Below are positions 1 to 12,300 of a stretch of DNA of 64,000 nucleotides, piece by piece. Numbering within the stretch: position 1 is the first letter of the stretch; every line of letters begins with the position of its first letter. Source of the stretch: Trichuris trichiura (Eukaryota > Nematoda > Enoplea > Trichinellida > Trichuridae); assembly GCA_037903355.1 (NCBI GenBank), contig JBAJFE010000014.1:4960001-5024000 (forward strand), in the 5' to 3' direction. The notes below the pieces were generated by a model, which saw nothing but the letters and a program-made list of their open reading frames with translations, did no database searches and was not told the DNA's origin. The translations under genes were made by a program, and so were the position numbers.

Positions 1-1330
1 GATACTGAACATAGATGCTTGTAGAATTAGTTTCTACGAAAATGCATCAGATAAATGAAAGAAAACCTTTCCAACTTTGAAAATGTGACTCTTTGACAGT
101 TCCTGAATCTCATAATTTTGATTGACGATGGAACCGTTTAATGAAGCCTTTTAGGAAACAGGTTTCGGGGAAGACTTCTCCACCATCAGTGTTTACAAAA
201 AGCGAAAAACAACAAGACTGATATGGCGGATTGCTAGAGAGGCTCAGTTTAAACGGGGATTTTCATTTTTAAATAACCTTCAGCTTTTAGATTATTTTCT
301 TCCTCCATTCCCTTCTTCCTTCGTTCTTACGTATTCAGATAATTTTTTTCTTTCCGCACATTTCTCTGTCTGTATTGTCCTTCTTCCTGTCCCTTTGGGG
401 TCACAAGTTATGAACACTTCTGGAAACAGTTTCTACATCCGAAGCGGCACCTTGTTTAACTTCACCAAAACTGCTTCGTAATGATTTTCGGTAATTGTTT
501 TCCGCCTTTGAGGAAGTCAATCAAGCTTATTGTGCCCGAGACTTAAAAAACGGTTGCCAAACGCTTCTTGGACATGTACTCTGTTGGCCCGCTCGGTAGC
601 CATTTGTTGGATTGAATTTTAGTTTCTCAATCGTGCTGGCAAATCTAAGTTTCTTCTTCTGTGACGTTTCAGTTTAAAAAAGTTAGCTTCATTTGCTTCA
701 AAATTTGTTAAAGGCTCTAGAGGAAGTTCGGCTAATTGATTCAGCTGGTCCTTGCACAACGCTTTTGGGACGTGGCGGGTTGAATGCTTGCTCAGAGCAA
801 TATTTCCATCCGTTATTGCAATTGTGAAATCCAGCGAGATCTCAGCCTCATTAGTATCGTACTACGCATAAATCAGCGATCTGCTTCCGCAGATTTCACA
901 TAAGAGGCAATTTTTTAGTTTGCTGCAAACCATGTTTTCTTCCTCTCTCTTAGGTCGTCTTCGGTGCCTTCTCTAGCGTGATTGAAAGGCATTATCTGTT
1001 CATAAACAATGGCCTAAGTGGATTAGCATCTGATTGTTCCTGCTTTAAGGCGTCGATAATTTCTTTTCAGAAGCTTGATATTATCCCTGACTATATAACG
1101 ACGCTTTTCATGTAGCAAAATGAAGGCATACTCTCGTCTTGAAATCGCATTGGCAAGGCACTGGTTAATGATGTCTTGCCGTGTAGTTCGGAAAATATCA
1201 GAGACGCGATTAAAAATATTGCCTTGACTTGTTCAGTAGCCTTCGCTTTTCAGAAGCAACGCTTTCTACATGTCTGCGTATGCTCACAAGTGTTCATTAA
1301 CTACAAAGCATTTGTTAGCGAGCTTTCTAA

Positions 1331-1440
1331 CACCGCTGACGACTGAACAAGAGCGGCTCCGAAACGTATGGAATGCTGTCCTCTACTTTCTCCAAGAACT
1401 TGCTCATCCACTTATTGGTAGTACGTTTGTGTAGCTCAAC
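1331..1440 (+). repeat. Penelope-type terminal fragment with hammerhead-like core
   Basis: CTGACGA (1336-1342) is followed 18 bases later by GAAAC (1361-1365). About 40 bases further on comes the box TGCTCATCCACTTATTGGTA (from 1401). The same two-part module, core then box, flanks the Penelope reverse transcriptase at 54771-54870 (inverted) and 57406-57510. It recurs at 61900-62000 in reverse orientation, where the loop sequence is almost the same as here. I read this as a solo Penelope-like end; no reverse transcriptase sequence is next to it. Confidence 0.5.
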
Positions 1441-3248
1441 TACATATGCCAACGAATAAAAGCCGCGACTTGAAAATATCATGAAAACGATGCAGAATAT
1501 GGTTAAGCGGCCTATGCCTGCTACCACCGCTAACATTTTGAAAACTTCTGTTTTGCTTCACATATAACATAAGCTCATGTACCAGTCGCTCTAATCGCGT
1601 GGATGGATTAGCCAAAAAAGGTTATTTGCAACATTACTAGTTTCGAGCGCAATTAAATGATTGTTTCTTTGAAATATGGGGTTAGCTGAAAAACCAAATT
1701 GTATGTCAAGATAGGGCCGACGTTAAGTGCACGAAACTTCGTTGAAAATGCGAGTCGATTAGAGGGAAGATGAGATTGCTTTATTGTGAAAGAAACTGTT
1801 CGAAAGTTATCGCTGAGCAAAGAGAACAAAAAATTATCATCAACGCCCAGCGATGCTTAAGCATGCTTTAACGATAATGCCGGACGGGATAAAGACCTGC
1901 CGAACTGCCGTAATTGCTTCGGATTATTCCAGAATTAACTGGGTTCCAGGCTTGCTTATAATGCACAGATGCCTGCTTCGCTTTACAGGAATTATTTCAC
2001 CCTTTTCCTAAGCCGCTTTCCAGGAAGCATTGCGTCCGCAAAAGCTTGACTTCTTTTTCTAAAGTACATCAGTAGGTTTATTTTCGATCACGCTTGCGTT
2101 GACTACGTTGAATGTACCACTAAACAGGCATTTGACCTTAAAGTTGCCAATCAAATGCTAGAACAAACAAAGACCAACAGAGATATGAAATGACACTGAG
2201 CAATAATCAATTCCCGTCGTGCTTTTTGACGTAAAAATATCGATATTTTCTGACCGCAACCATTTGGATTGCAAAAGGACGATAGGAAAACATAAGTACT
2301 TTTTTTAAATCCGTTTTTTTCTTTGCAGCGACTTTGGTTTTATAATGTCATATTTCTCAAGAAGACACCTTTGTAGGTGCAAACTTTTAATTGCTGACGA
2401 AGAAGCTTCTAGGACAACCTAGACCCACGATCAGCTTCTTTTGTAAACCACCTAGTGTCAGCTGGTTCTGTTACAGAACCGAAAAGATCAATTTCTTTGT
2501 TTATGTAACCGCACCGCGATTGATCTTGGCTCATTGCGCTGCTGACAGACGACACTGATGATGGGCCTGTGTTGGTTTTCGTCGTTAATATTAATAAAAA
2601 GTTTACAGTAACAAACTGGGCTATTCGTGAAAAAAATAATTAATCATTTTACGCCACTTCAGTTCATAAGCTAATAATGACTGTTTTGCAGGCACTGGCA
2701 AGTGCGCTAATAACTATACTAACAACGCGTGCAGGAATAACAGCTACAGTTAAAACCAGTTCCGGACGGAACATATGCCTAGAATTCCGTGAAGTTGGCG
2801 GAACAGAAGCTGTTTAGTAAAGGTAATCATTGCCACATCTATGCAACATTTTGGCATCAAATTGATGCTGAAGTTATCACTTCTCCACATCTTGCCTGCA
2901 GATGCTTTCGTTGATGATAAGCGACAGACTGCTCTAAGAACACTATGGAGAATCATTATCTCCGGTTTCGCGGTAAACAGACAGAAAAAGTAATGGAAAG
3001 CCGGACGACCAGGAAAACTTCATTTGAAACATCGTAACTGGTTGGCTTCATCATTACCGAAACTCTCTTGGGTAGTTTACAAATGCCTTAAGCGCAAAAA
3101 CATTTCGCATTTTCACTTTCCATAATGTTGACTAAATTATTACGACACAGCTATTACTAAAGAAATTTTCCTGTTCGTTTATAGCGTACTCAGCTCGGAA
3201 ACAAGTAGTTATTTAGGAGAGTTTTGTTGGGGAAGACATGAATGCTTC

Positions 3249-3254
3249 TTTATT
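3249..3254 (-). promoter_or_regulatory. Polyadenylation signal of the FIP200-like gene
   Basis: AATAAA read on the minus strand, about 130 bases downstream of the stop codon at 3385. This is the expected place for 3'-end formation, but it is a short motif with no other support. Confidence 0.4.
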
Positions 3255-3384
3255 ACAGAAACACGCAAAAGTACAGCCGCCTTGAGCATAGAAATTCTGA
3301 ACGCGGAACTTAGGATATTAAGCGTGCACGAAACTGGTGAAAAGAAGGTCTAAACGGTAAAAGCGATCATAGAACGAGCAAACG

Positions 3385-6300
3385 TCAAGACGCGATAGCA
3401 CCATCGATGGGCTCAACAGAAACGCGATAAAACTTGGCTCCTACTGGCAAGTTGTAACGATTGCTAGACTTCTTTGTCTGACAAAGTTGCTTCTTAATAA
3501 CGCGGCCAAATGTCCATTTGCACAGATCAGCAGTCTGTCTGGACAAACCCAGCCTGCGGATGGACGATTCAGTTAAAACGTAAGAAACCTTGGGAAGACA
3601 AAATATAACGAACGTCGCCATTGTTGGTTCATAAATAACAAGCACAACCTCGCCTGGCTCAATGGTAACTACGGATATCCTGTAGTCAATGTCTGTTTGG
3701 GTGCAGCCAACAGACATAACGGAGGCGAATTTATGCGATGGGTCAGCCGACACATTTTCAATCAGCGTATCGACACAACATTTAACAATGGAGCGTAAGT
3801 CGGTCTCATCCAAAAAACTAGGCATCCCTGGGCTGAGCAGCTCGGTTTCATGAACATTGTCAGGTGAAAAGGTGCCACTTTCACTTGTAGACAAAGCGAA
3901 AGGTGGAGTAGCCATCCGGTGAAACGAAAAGGGTTTCAGCCGTTCACTAAGGTCCTTTAGTTCGGCCAGCTTGACCAAGTACAGTTGCCTAAGCGAGTCG
4001 ACGTCTTCGATACAAAATTGGCCATCGATCGGTGGCGAGGTATAAGGTTGTAGGTCGTCTTTCAGAGAATCCAAGTTTAACCTGAAAAATCAGAATTATG
4101 TTCTGAAAACGAGCGTTCTCCATTGAATCCTAGAAGCACTACTGCAGAGCGGAAACATTCCTAATTTCTGGAATGCTCATACGATTTCCGGACGTAGCAC
4201 TTTCTGCAATGACAGTTAACACGGAGAAATTCTGTTATAATCAAGGCTGTATGACGAAGCTAGTAAAAGTACCATAGCTGAGGTGGCAAGTTGGCTAAAG
4301 AAGCCCAATCTGACGTAAACGGTTACCAAAGAGAGAAAAGAAGTTTAACAGTTTTAAACTTTTGCCTTGAAGGTCATTGTCAAAACCGTTTTAACCTCTT
4401 GCGCAAAAGTTTTACATATGGAAATAAACTGCTTTTAACAGAAATGAATTTTCTTAGGCGTTCATCCCACCATCAGCGGATTAGCAACTATCAGACAAGC
4501 AGTCCTGAAAGCTCGTATAGGTGTTTAGGAAAAATTTACTTATTAAAAATCAAATGGCTTTTAACGGGCGTCCGAAAATGCATAGCTTTCTACGCGGAAG
4601 AAGCGCTTTTATTTATTTTCATACACTTATCTTGGATGCTACCTATTTTGAGAATAAATAAATCTACGCTATCTGCGTGAAGAATTATGAAAACTCGTTT
4701 ACGTTACAACGCAGATTATATTAAATGACAGTCTGCTAAAGAGACCTACCCATTATTCACGAACAGTTGTGTGCATGTTCGCAGAGACTGACTTTATAAA
4801 TATGATCTGACGGGCAGGAACATGAAAAGAAATTAACTACTCCGTTGAAAGTACAAACTTCGCTACTCGCAAGCAAAATAAGAACTATTATTCTTGATTA
4901 CAAATCTATGTTGTTTAGGCTCTTACCGGAACAACTCCTACAGCCTTTTGTTTAATTGACGAGTTTCTAAAGAAATTAAACATCTCTAAACGTACGCACC
5001 TAGAATTTTTAAAAAGAACCATCTGCGCTTGATCACTCTGGGCCGCACGCCTATCACTGTCCACGTCAAGGCCGTATTCATGCAAATGACAGTCGGACTT
5101 TGAAGCGTAGTAGCATGAAGCAGAAGAGATCGCCTGAGAATTAAAAACTGATGCTCGTGCCCAAGAGGATAGCCTCTATTGTTCTTTTACCGGATGGAAA
5201 GTAGACGGCTCTTTTATTCGTTCGATAGGGATCACTGCATCATCGTGCTTCTGGACAGATTCGATCAGTTTTGATTGAGCTCTAGTCACATTTTGTGCCA
5301 ACAGGTCATTCATGGAGTTCAAAGAAAATGCTAAATCGCTCAATTCATCACCCATGCGCTTTCGGCAAGAACAGAGCAAATCCTTGAGCTGAGAGCCGGT
5401 AGCTGCCCAACGATCGAGTCGAGTTTGCATCGAAACAATTTCTTCTTTTGCTTTAACCAACTCGGCAGTAGTTCCACTAAGCTCTTGCAACAAATGCGCT
5501 TGCTTGGACAACAAAACGCTGTCGGATGCTTTGGCAGAATCTACCGGTGGTAGGAGGCTAAAAAGCTAAATTATCCAAGCACTCACGCTATAATATTCAA
5601 ACCTTTCGTGCAGTTCACCGGGAAATGGGCTAACCGAAATAAAGTCGGGCGATAATGGATGCAAATCAAAACTACGTCCAACCGAATCACTGCCATCGAA
5701 TAATACATCATATTGTTGGGTACCAAAGAAGCGTTCCGCCTGCGGAAGGCTACCTGAACCACAGCTGGACATGCTCGAAGGAAGACGGGGAAATAACGAT
5801 TGATTGGACTGCCGTACGGACGGTATGGAAATAGGCGCTGAACGCTGGAAAGCTAAACTAGTGTCGGCGGGAGAGTCGGTTTCATCCGCCTGAATTCGAG
5901 AACTCTCGCTAACGTATAAGGTATACGCACAAAAGATGGTGACATACCGCCTTAGCTTGTTCATTGGCAGACAAATCTACGTCACTATTGGTTTTGTATG
6001 ACAAAGAACCGAAGCTCGAGCCTCCGCAGAAAGGTAAATTTTCAGTACTATGGAAAAAACATGGTGATCCAGAGCTCATCCTCTGTTCTTCGCCAGGAGG
6101 AGTAGAGCTGTAAAAGGAGACTCTTGGAGCCCGAACGTCTGCTTTAGAAGGTGACGACGACTCTGCCAGTGAATGAATTCCATGCGACAACCGTAAACAG
6201 CTGCTCAACTCAGGCATTGCTAAGTGTATCTGCTCCAAGTGCTCGTATTCTATACAAGGTAAGTTGCAGTCAAATGGTTCTGGCGGTTCAAGGGCAAAAG

Positions 6301-9300
6301 CAGGAAACGTTTTCTCAAGACCTGAAATTGTGGTAGTGTCAAAGTGATGCACGCGCCTTTCTCTCGTTCGCCACGATTACACTGGAAAAGGGAGCATAAG
6401 AAATGACTATCCAATCGTGCTGCCAATGCCTTCCGGTGTTTAGTTTCATCGACGAAGAGGCGGGAAGACCTGGCAGAGACCTGCTTCGCCCATTCCATGA
6501 ATTGGCGTCTAAGCGCCTGTCGGCGCTTAATTTCAGCAACAGCTTGGGCGTAAAGGTAAGGAGCAACGCGTAGCTGCTTCATCAGTTCCAAACGTCGTAT
6601 CAAGACAGCCACACGTTCCCTAAAATAAAGTTCTGTTGAGCAGAACGAAAACAAAATTAACAGCGCAATAAACGCAATGAATGAATCGCTTCTTACAAGA
6701 ACATAAATGTTAAAAACCCGTCAAGCAATTAATTGCAGGCTGACCAACTGCAGTGGAAGTGATGGATCACGTGGAGCACAAAGAGACAGAAATAAATAGA
6801 AGCTGGAAAAACTTTTGCAAAGGAAAAAACTTGCGTCATCATTGACGTGCTCATTTCCTGTCCTTTAACATAACACATCTCTGATAAGCTGTACTTATTA
6901 TGAAAAAACAGGAATGGGATGGGGAGGCTAAAACCCAACACATGCACATTGTTCATTGCTGGATAGAAACAATGAATACGAAACAAGACCTGTATGTATG
7001 TCTACACTGTTGAAGCATACGAAAAATATAAGTTAAACGGGAAGTTAGCATATTCTGCATATTTACATTCGAATATCATTTTGAAATAAAAGGAAGCTCG
7101 AAAGCGAAGGTAAGCAAAACATTTTCGCATGTAGACAATGTCGCCTATCCATTGTTCGAGAAAACGAAGTATCTTGCAAAGGCAGGGCGGGTTTTTTTAA
7201 CTTAGTGACGCAGAGATCCCCTTCCTGTGAAAAGTTATTAAGGCCGCTGAAGGAGCTTTCAGGTTGAAATCGCATCCTCTTCAGCATTACAAAAGCCTTG
7301 TATAAAAAATCATTTACTGCAAACGTATTGGAAATGTTTTACAATGTCCTCCAATTAACACTCCTAACCGAGTCTAGACAAATTGCAAATTTACAGAAAG
7401 TTAAGGAACACTGGTACTGACTGCTTGAGCAGTCGGTATGACGTAAAAAAACGTTAATCGCGCACGAAAAATCACCTCAAATCTCAGCTTTTCGCGTACA
7501 GTTGAAGTCCTCACGCGCCACGCATTAACTCATACGAACTAAACATTCTGTGTTGCAGACACATAGTGATTCTCAAAGGGGGCACTAGAAGATTCAGGCT
7601 GTATTTAGGACATATTTCTGTGCACCGGGGACGCTGAAGGAATGACAGAACGTGACTCTGGTAGTCATTAAACGTAGAACGTTCTTAGAAAATACGTCTA
7701 TAACGGCTGTTTCAAGTATACGCGATTTTTTTGTTACTATGATAACAAATTATTACATAACATAAATCTTTAGGACATCTTTGAGAAACGGGATTGACAG
7801 AAAGTAAAATTAGAGGGTAGAAGGTCTGAAAAACAGTGGATGTTACTCTGATACTTCATTAATCATTAGCTGAGTTCGTTTCGTAACGGACAGTTCAAAT
7901 AATAGAATTGCAACCGTACTTCGGTACTGCTGACCTTGCTTTAATTCAAAAGTTACATTACGCAGAAAATAGTATCACTTGTAAAGAATTTTTACGAAAG
8001 CACTTTGCTGTGTAGTTATAAATATTTTACTCGGGGGAGGGGCTTTGAAGGTTAAAGAAAAAATGCGATTAGCATAGACGCTGCAGATCGGACAACGACA
8101 GTCTGAAAAACTCCAGGATATTCACTAGATGTTCAGAGCGTCTTTTCGACACCTTTATTAGCCAGGGATTTCAGGGTTAATCGCATCCCGTCATCAGCGC
8201 CGATTGAACGCTAATGGAAAACTCGAAGATGTTTACATATAGGATAAAGAGCCAGTCTAAAGATGGGACATGATTTTAAACAGAAAAAACCTTCTTTCAC
8301 TTGGAAAGCGATCCCGAGCCGACTGTAAGCCAAAACGAAACCGGTGAAAATGAAAAACATTAAAATAATAATGAATAGGCAAACAAGCGATCGAAATGGA
8401 TAACAAAGCTAATTTTAAAAATAAAATAGACAACAGAATTTAACAAAATTAAAAATCACAAAATCACGTATTTTTTCTCTTTTTCTTCTTCCACTTCGTA
8501 ACGGGCTTTTTGATTTTTTTTTTTGAAAAAACTTTTTCTTTTACGGTATTAACCCGTTTTTGTATTTATACCGTTTATTGATGTTAACAATAAACGTTTA
8601 CCACGAAGCTTTCGGGCCCCGCCTGGACACGTCTTCAGTGTGACTCCGGCTTGCGACCAGGGAGAGCAGCCTGACGGCGGACATTATTTATTTCACGCTG
8701 AAGACGGGTCCAGGCGGGACCCGAAAGCTTCGTGGTAAACGTTTATTATTAACATCAATAAACGGTATAAATACAAAAACGGGTTAATACCGCTAAAAAA
8801 AGGTTTTTTTCAAAATCACGTATTGCTAATAATGAAATCAAATAAAATCATAAAGCAAGGCCAAAACAATTAATGCAACACTACCACACTAGTGGGCTAA
8901 TCGTGTTACAGTTCAACCTGCCCTCCTCTAACACAGACGTTGATGGCGGAAAAAGTTCGACTTCAAAAGCCCCGCCGTACACTAGCAGTTAAATAAATGG
9001 GAAGATGTATCCACCCATTACGAAATGCTACGCCTTTAGTGTGATAAAACAATGATACATTTTGTGTCTACGCCGTCTTATTTACTAGCTTTTGTTATTC
9101 ATTAGTTAAGTATTTGTCTAGTTGCATAGTCTGTGTCCGTTTTTAGGCGGTTATGAGCTACTTTCCTAATGAATGGAAACTTTCTCCATTTAAACTCGTG
9201 TCTGCCATCTTTGAATTGTCCGCTTATTCTGCTTGTCACCAACTTCAATTTTTCATGATCGCTGAATTGACGTTGATGACCGAGAGTGACTAGCCTCGAT

Positions 9301-12300
9301 AGTTTAGCCCAACAAAAACATTGAAAAAATGAATTGGTGTCGTCCTGCATATTTATTGCATTTGTACAGATAAAGCTGTCTTTATTATCAAAGGAAAGCA
9401 TGTTGAGCTTTCGGGATTGGGCCATTTCCCGTCTTCAGCCTCAAGCTGAAGGTAAGGAGTGTGCAAAACTTCCGGATACATGCTCTCAATCATCAAAGCT
9501 GCTCCACCCTTTTAAAAGCAATGAAATTCGAAAAAACCGTTAAAATAGGTTACATTTCGAATAAGTGCTGTTTATTCTCTCCGTAGTCTAGTTGTCAGGC
9601 ACTGCACCAAACGTACTACGACTCCTAAACCAAATACCGCCAGTGAAAATTAGTTGTAGGCTGAAACTGAATTAAATTTGATCTGATATATACGTCGGAA
9701 AGCACTCATCTCGCATAGGAGACGTCTGAACCAATCACACAGTAAAAGGCTAAACAGAGCGTGGTACATGAAGGTGTGACTTGACGTCAGAATGCTCCTG
9801 ACAACGAGATGAAAGGGCAATGATTAGTGAAGTTTCCAGTCGAGTGAACAATAACTGCATGCTACCAAGGTCACATCTATCGGTGCATAACGATGTCACT
9901 AAACTGTAACTGCTGAAAGTGAAATAGCCTATTCAGTCAGCGAATCGCTTCATCAGAGGATCTGAAGTCACTATATATATATATGCATGAAATGTATAAA
10001 TAAGGTTTAACATTCATTCAGCTGCCCCAATGTTGGATTCAAAAGATTGGTTGCCGTTCGGATGAGCAAAAAACGATGAAAACTCTTGCGGCTTCTGTGA
10101 CAGCAAAAACATGCAGATGACTCACATACCTACAGTTTTAAACAAGGTGGGTACATTTTTTTAAAACGGAAAGTACAGTCCATTATTTAACGATTAGGAT
10201 GAAGAGGCAGCAGAGCATGTTCCGCTACAATGCATAATCGGGTTACGTCATTTCGACCGAGTTTCCTGCAAACTATCACCTTTTGACAGCCACAAACATG
10301 TTTCCAGGTGGCGCAATTAAAGAACTAATCTTCTTATTGCCTAATGCTACTTAATGTGGATACAACAACCGCGTACCTTTGGACAAAAACTTCAGTGTCT
10401 GCAGCGTGAATATATTCGTGGGTGCTAATGACCCATTCCAAGCGACGACGTATGTTTTCCAGCAATTCTAGTTTAGCTAAGCCAAACCGCTTGGCCACAT
10501 CGAGCATCCATTTTTGATTTTTCACCATTTCTACAAGAAAGCAACCCATGCCAGCGTAAATGTCATTTTGCACAGCTCTGTCCCCACAACTGCTGAGCTT
10601 CTGCTGATGCATGCAAACGCACTCCGCGAAATGCGACTGGTCATCCTAAAACCACGCTGGACAATGGGTGTGCAGTAAAAAATAAAGGCACTCTGTCTAC
10701 CTTGAGCCGAGACATCTTTTGGACATAGTTGTTTAGCTGAGTAAAGCGCTGCGTTATGCCACGTATTTCTTTCATCTGCACATCGCGCAGCCTGGAAGCA
10801 GTGAAATCCTCGCATTGCTCAAAGGTAACAAGCACGGAGTTTTCTAAGACTACGTTCAAGTCGGTAACTATTTTGGAGCCCAGCTCGTTCACATCCATCT
10901 CCTCGTCAGTTCCACTGATCCATGACAGCAGAGACGGTGCTGGCGTGTTTGAAGAAGAACCATCGGACGAGGAAGAGTCACCACTTGCAGCACGGCATCT
11001 GCTTTCCGCTAGCGGGTTCGCTTCCACCAACGGTCTTACCAACGGAAGGCGTTTGATCAATTCCAAATAATGGGGCAACTTTTCTAACATATCTTCGATT
11101 GCTTGACGACTCTGCGCCAACCAGTCGCGTTTACGACAAAACTTACGGATATGGCGATGGAAAGCACCAATGGTGTCATCCAGGTTAGCCACCACTGAAC
11201 ACCAACCCTGATAGATATTGTGCTGCTCCGCGACCAGTTGCAGACAAACGTCTGCGAGGCGCTGCGAAGCTGCCTCAACCTTTTCCGCCAGCTGAGGAAA
11301 AATGGCGGCGTTTTCAACGGAAAAAGGTTGTCGAGTCAAGTTCGACAGATCCTTTTCCAATTCCAGGGTCAACTGCAACAAAACTTGATCTAGTGATGAC
11401 AGTGCGTACATTACAAAAACAAGCTAAATGAAAAGGTGAGAAACAATGGCGGAAGCTGAAGTACAAAAAGAGCAAATAAAGAAAGAAACCACGAAGGTAG
11501 AGATAGTGCATGTTTACACTTCTACTTCTTCAAGTCAGGCCAAATCGTTAACGAAAACCTGCTAATCATTTGATAATCAGTACATGCCTTGAAGTTACAC
11601 ACTTCTTTCTACTCAACGTTGACATCGTCTGACGAAAAAAAATGATGGCATTGGGTAAAAATAGCAATCACATACAACTCTAAAAATTATTAATATAGCG
11701 CTGCACGTCGACTAACGCAACATAAGAAATCAATCTTGGGATTTAAAGGAATTTACTTTTGTCTCTCTTTAAAAATGAAATGCAGACCAAAAAGCCTTAA
11801 GTGTACACTTAATCATATCGTATATACTAACATAATTTCATAAACCAACTAATTTAAGCTTCTACCAACGCAAAAACTCAAGCAATCTTTAAATGTACTG
11901 CATATGTGCTCAACTAAATATTCTAATTTCACGCCGACTAACAGCTGGTGAAATAAGTACAAGTTGGGTTCATTATTTGAACACCATTTTTTTTTGCTGG
12001 CGGGCAAGTCTTTTTATGAAACACTCCATTTTAGGAATGGTTATTATGCATAGTCAAAGGAAGACAGCGTAATCTGCTACGGCGGTTGTCAATCTTGTCA
12101 CGTCTTCCAACGCTCAACCAGATAAAACATTTTTCCACACACGTCGTGTCCAATGCAAAAAGTGCAGAGAAAGATCATTTTCACTCAAAAGCGCATAACG
12201 GAAACAACAGATTATCTTTTCTGATATGAATCCATATACTTGATTGAATATCGCGTTACCGTTATTGAAATTTTCCAATTTGGGCAAAGACAGAAAAATG

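Larger units (their letters stand above)
1..3384. other. Gene-poor flank downstream of the FIP200 gene
   Basis: I see no convincing coding exon here. The open frames are short and unrecognisable. The recognisable content is a Penelope-type terminal fragment near 1331-1440 and a likely polyadenylation signal (TTTATT on the plus strand, AATAAA on the minus strand, 3249-3254) about 130 bases past the stop codon of the FIP200-like gene. The rest is AT-rich sequence with no feature I can support. Confidence 0.5.

Noticed and set aside
4291..4680. 129-codon plus-strand open frame
   Set aside because: It lies within intron 8 of the FIP200-like gene, on the opposite strand, and resembles no known protein. 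Its composition suggests a chance frame.
9970..9985. TATATATATATA microsatellite
   Set aside because: Too short to be a notable repeat.
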